Program-made: the position numbers and the translations under genes
The notes under the pieces: model-generated
What the model was told of the DNA's origin: nothing
Databases searched by the model: none
What the model saw: only the letters and a program-made list of their open reading frames with translations
Assembly: GCA_022925895.1 (NCBI GenBank)
Contig: JAKSYS010000460.1
Coordinates: 1 to 50,919 of the forward strand
Length of the DNA: 50,919 nucleotides
From: Fragilaria crotonensis
Taxonomy: Eukaryota > Bacillariophyta > Fragilariophyceae > Fragilariales > Fragilariaceae
Direction of reading: 5' to 3'
In this document: piece by piece, positions 50,103 to 50,919 of the stretch
Layout: every line of letters starts with the position of its first letter
Numbering within the stretch: position 1 is the stretch's first letter

Positions 50103-50919
50103 CTAAACTGAATGAAGCGAGGCGCTTGTCTGCTTCGAAGTCCGGTATTTTTCCCTTAATTCCGGCACCTTACTCACGACGTGTTCATCGTATGGTCGTG
50201 TTTCGTAGTCAATGTGCACGAAGCACCTCTCAACTTCTTCTCTTGATTCAATTTCATACTGCAATTCCATACCTAAATCATGACTCTCAAACAGCAACGT
50301 GTCTTTTGGGAGCACCACTTCAATTTCCACCAAGAATTTCGGTCCAAAGTGATAGGCACGACATACATCAACAATCATGCGTTCGTCGAACGTATTGGCC
50401 ATTTCCTGCAATTCTTCCAAAAACTCCGACGGCGCAGCCTTTCCCGTCAGCTGCTCGACTTGTTCCATACCGGTCGAGAACCAAGAATGAATAATGTATA
50501 GAGAAATTAAAATCGCGCCGACCGGATCGACCCACCACAAAAACGGGTATCGCAGCGCCACCAATAGCGCTATCGCGGCGACGCCGTTGCTCAGCGCATC
50601 GTTCCAATGATCCTGCGCCAGTGCAGACATGGTTGGATCAGCCTGCTGGACTGTTTGGTGAGCACTTCCGGTGCCGACTTTCAATTCGGCGGCCCTTTGG
50701 CATAGGTACAATAGGCCCAGTTTCAAAAGGATCACACCAAAAAGTGACCAAAAGGAAGCCATAGACGCGTCAACGAAGGGCGAGCTGTCAGTGGATGCCA
50801 ATCGCTCGACACTTTCTTTAATTACCTCGAAGGATGCCATGCCCATTAGTGCGGCGCATGTCAAAACGCCGACTGGTTCCAGACGAGACGCGCCGGCCGG
50901 GTAAAACGCAGAGGATCGC
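50103..50919 (-). CDS. Cation diffusion facilitator (CDF/MTP) transporter, C-terminal part (partial)
   Basis: The frame is open from the window edge to a TAG near 50103, about 272 residues; the N-terminus with TM1-TM2 lies outside. It enters at the family motif YPAGASRLEPVGVL (just after TM2), followed by TM3, TM4 (FWSLFGVILLKLGLLYL), TM5 with DHWNDALSNG (near 50585-50612) and TM6 (WWVDPVGAILISLYIIHSWF). The C-terminal cytosolic domain (FGPKFLVEIEVVLPKDTLLF, CFVHIDYE) is the ferredoxin-like dimer unit. The TM5 metal site is DxxxD, as in manganese-type CDFs (plant MTP8-11), where zinc types have HxxxD. The likely role is H+-coupled export of Mn2+ from cytosol into a compartment. Confidence 0.85.
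   Translation of the reverse strand, partial: RSSAFYPAGASRLEPVGVLTCAALMGMASFEVIKESVERLASTDSSPFVDASMASFWSLFGVILLKLGLLYLCQRAAELKVGTGSAHQTVQQADPTMSALAQDHWNDALSNGVAAIALLVALRYPFLWWVDPVGAILISLYIIHSWFSTGMEQVEQLTGKAAPSEFLEELQEMANTFDERMIVDVCRAYHFGPKFLVEIEVVLPKDTLLFESHDLGMELQYEIESREEVERCFVHIDYETRPYDEHVVSKVPELREKYRTSKQTSASLHSV

Overview
The window looks like nuclear DNA of a stramenopile alga, most likely a pennate diatom. The reasons are short GT-AG introns (62-115 bases in most cases), proteins with bipartite plastid leaders (Phe just after the signal-peptide cleavage point), a PRXL2/SelU-type selenoprotein with a eukaryotic SECIS, and a mix of conserved single-copy eukaryotic genes with Helitron, piggyBac-type and Mutator-like DNA transposons. 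No species is claimed.

Layout. 0-8 kb: the tail of an unknown gene, a thylakoid-lumen TLP18.3/Psb32-type protein (-), a decayed Myb/SANT-like gene, a selenoprotein U (+) whose UGA codon splits the gene for ordinary gene finders, then a divergent pair, GatC (-) and an ornithine cyclodeaminase/mu-crystallin protein (+). 8-18 kb: exocyst Sec10 (+), a plastid-type EamA/DMT transporter (-), a G-quadruplex-prone minisatellite, a CtIP/Sae2-type DNA end-resection factor (+) and a TrmH/SpoU RNA methyltransferase (-). 18.3-26.4 kb is a transposon block: a piggyBac-domain element with 20-bp inverted ends beginning ACTAGT, directly followed by a decayed Helitron (Rep + Pif1-like helicase) whose N-terminus carries a 99-bp coding tandem repeat. 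28-37 kb: an M16C presequence-protease-like gene (+), a ~1.05-kb Mutator-like MITE just upstream of a Sec14/CRAL-TRIO gene (+), and an M17 leucyl aminopeptidase (+). 36.7-44 kb: a five-exon CXC/CRC (tesmin/TSO1/LIN54-type) protein ending in an F-box-like segment (-) and a RIO2 kinase (+). 44-51 kb: a gene-poor stretch with LTR-like debris and a ~228-bp tandem repeat framed by TTTAATTAAA palindromes, a poorly known zinc-ribbon gene (-), and the C-terminal part of a cation diffusion facilitator (-) leaving the window.

The genes are independent eukaryotic units, not an operon. Most are organelle maintenance (GatC, PreP, TLP18.3, DMT), RNA/ribosome maturation (TrmH, RIO2), trafficking (Sec10, Sec14-like) or DNA repair (CtIP). 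The best candidate for an overlooked system is the selenoprotein U gene, with a recoded TGA at 3721-3723 and a complete SECIS hairpin at 4187-4240.

Caution: several well conserved genes (Sec10, PreP, LAP, zinc-ribbon gene) need single-base frame changes, often in homopolymers. This may be residual long-read error, allelic decay or true pseudogenes; sequence alone cannot decide. Intergenic DNA is full of short GTAC-centred palindromes.
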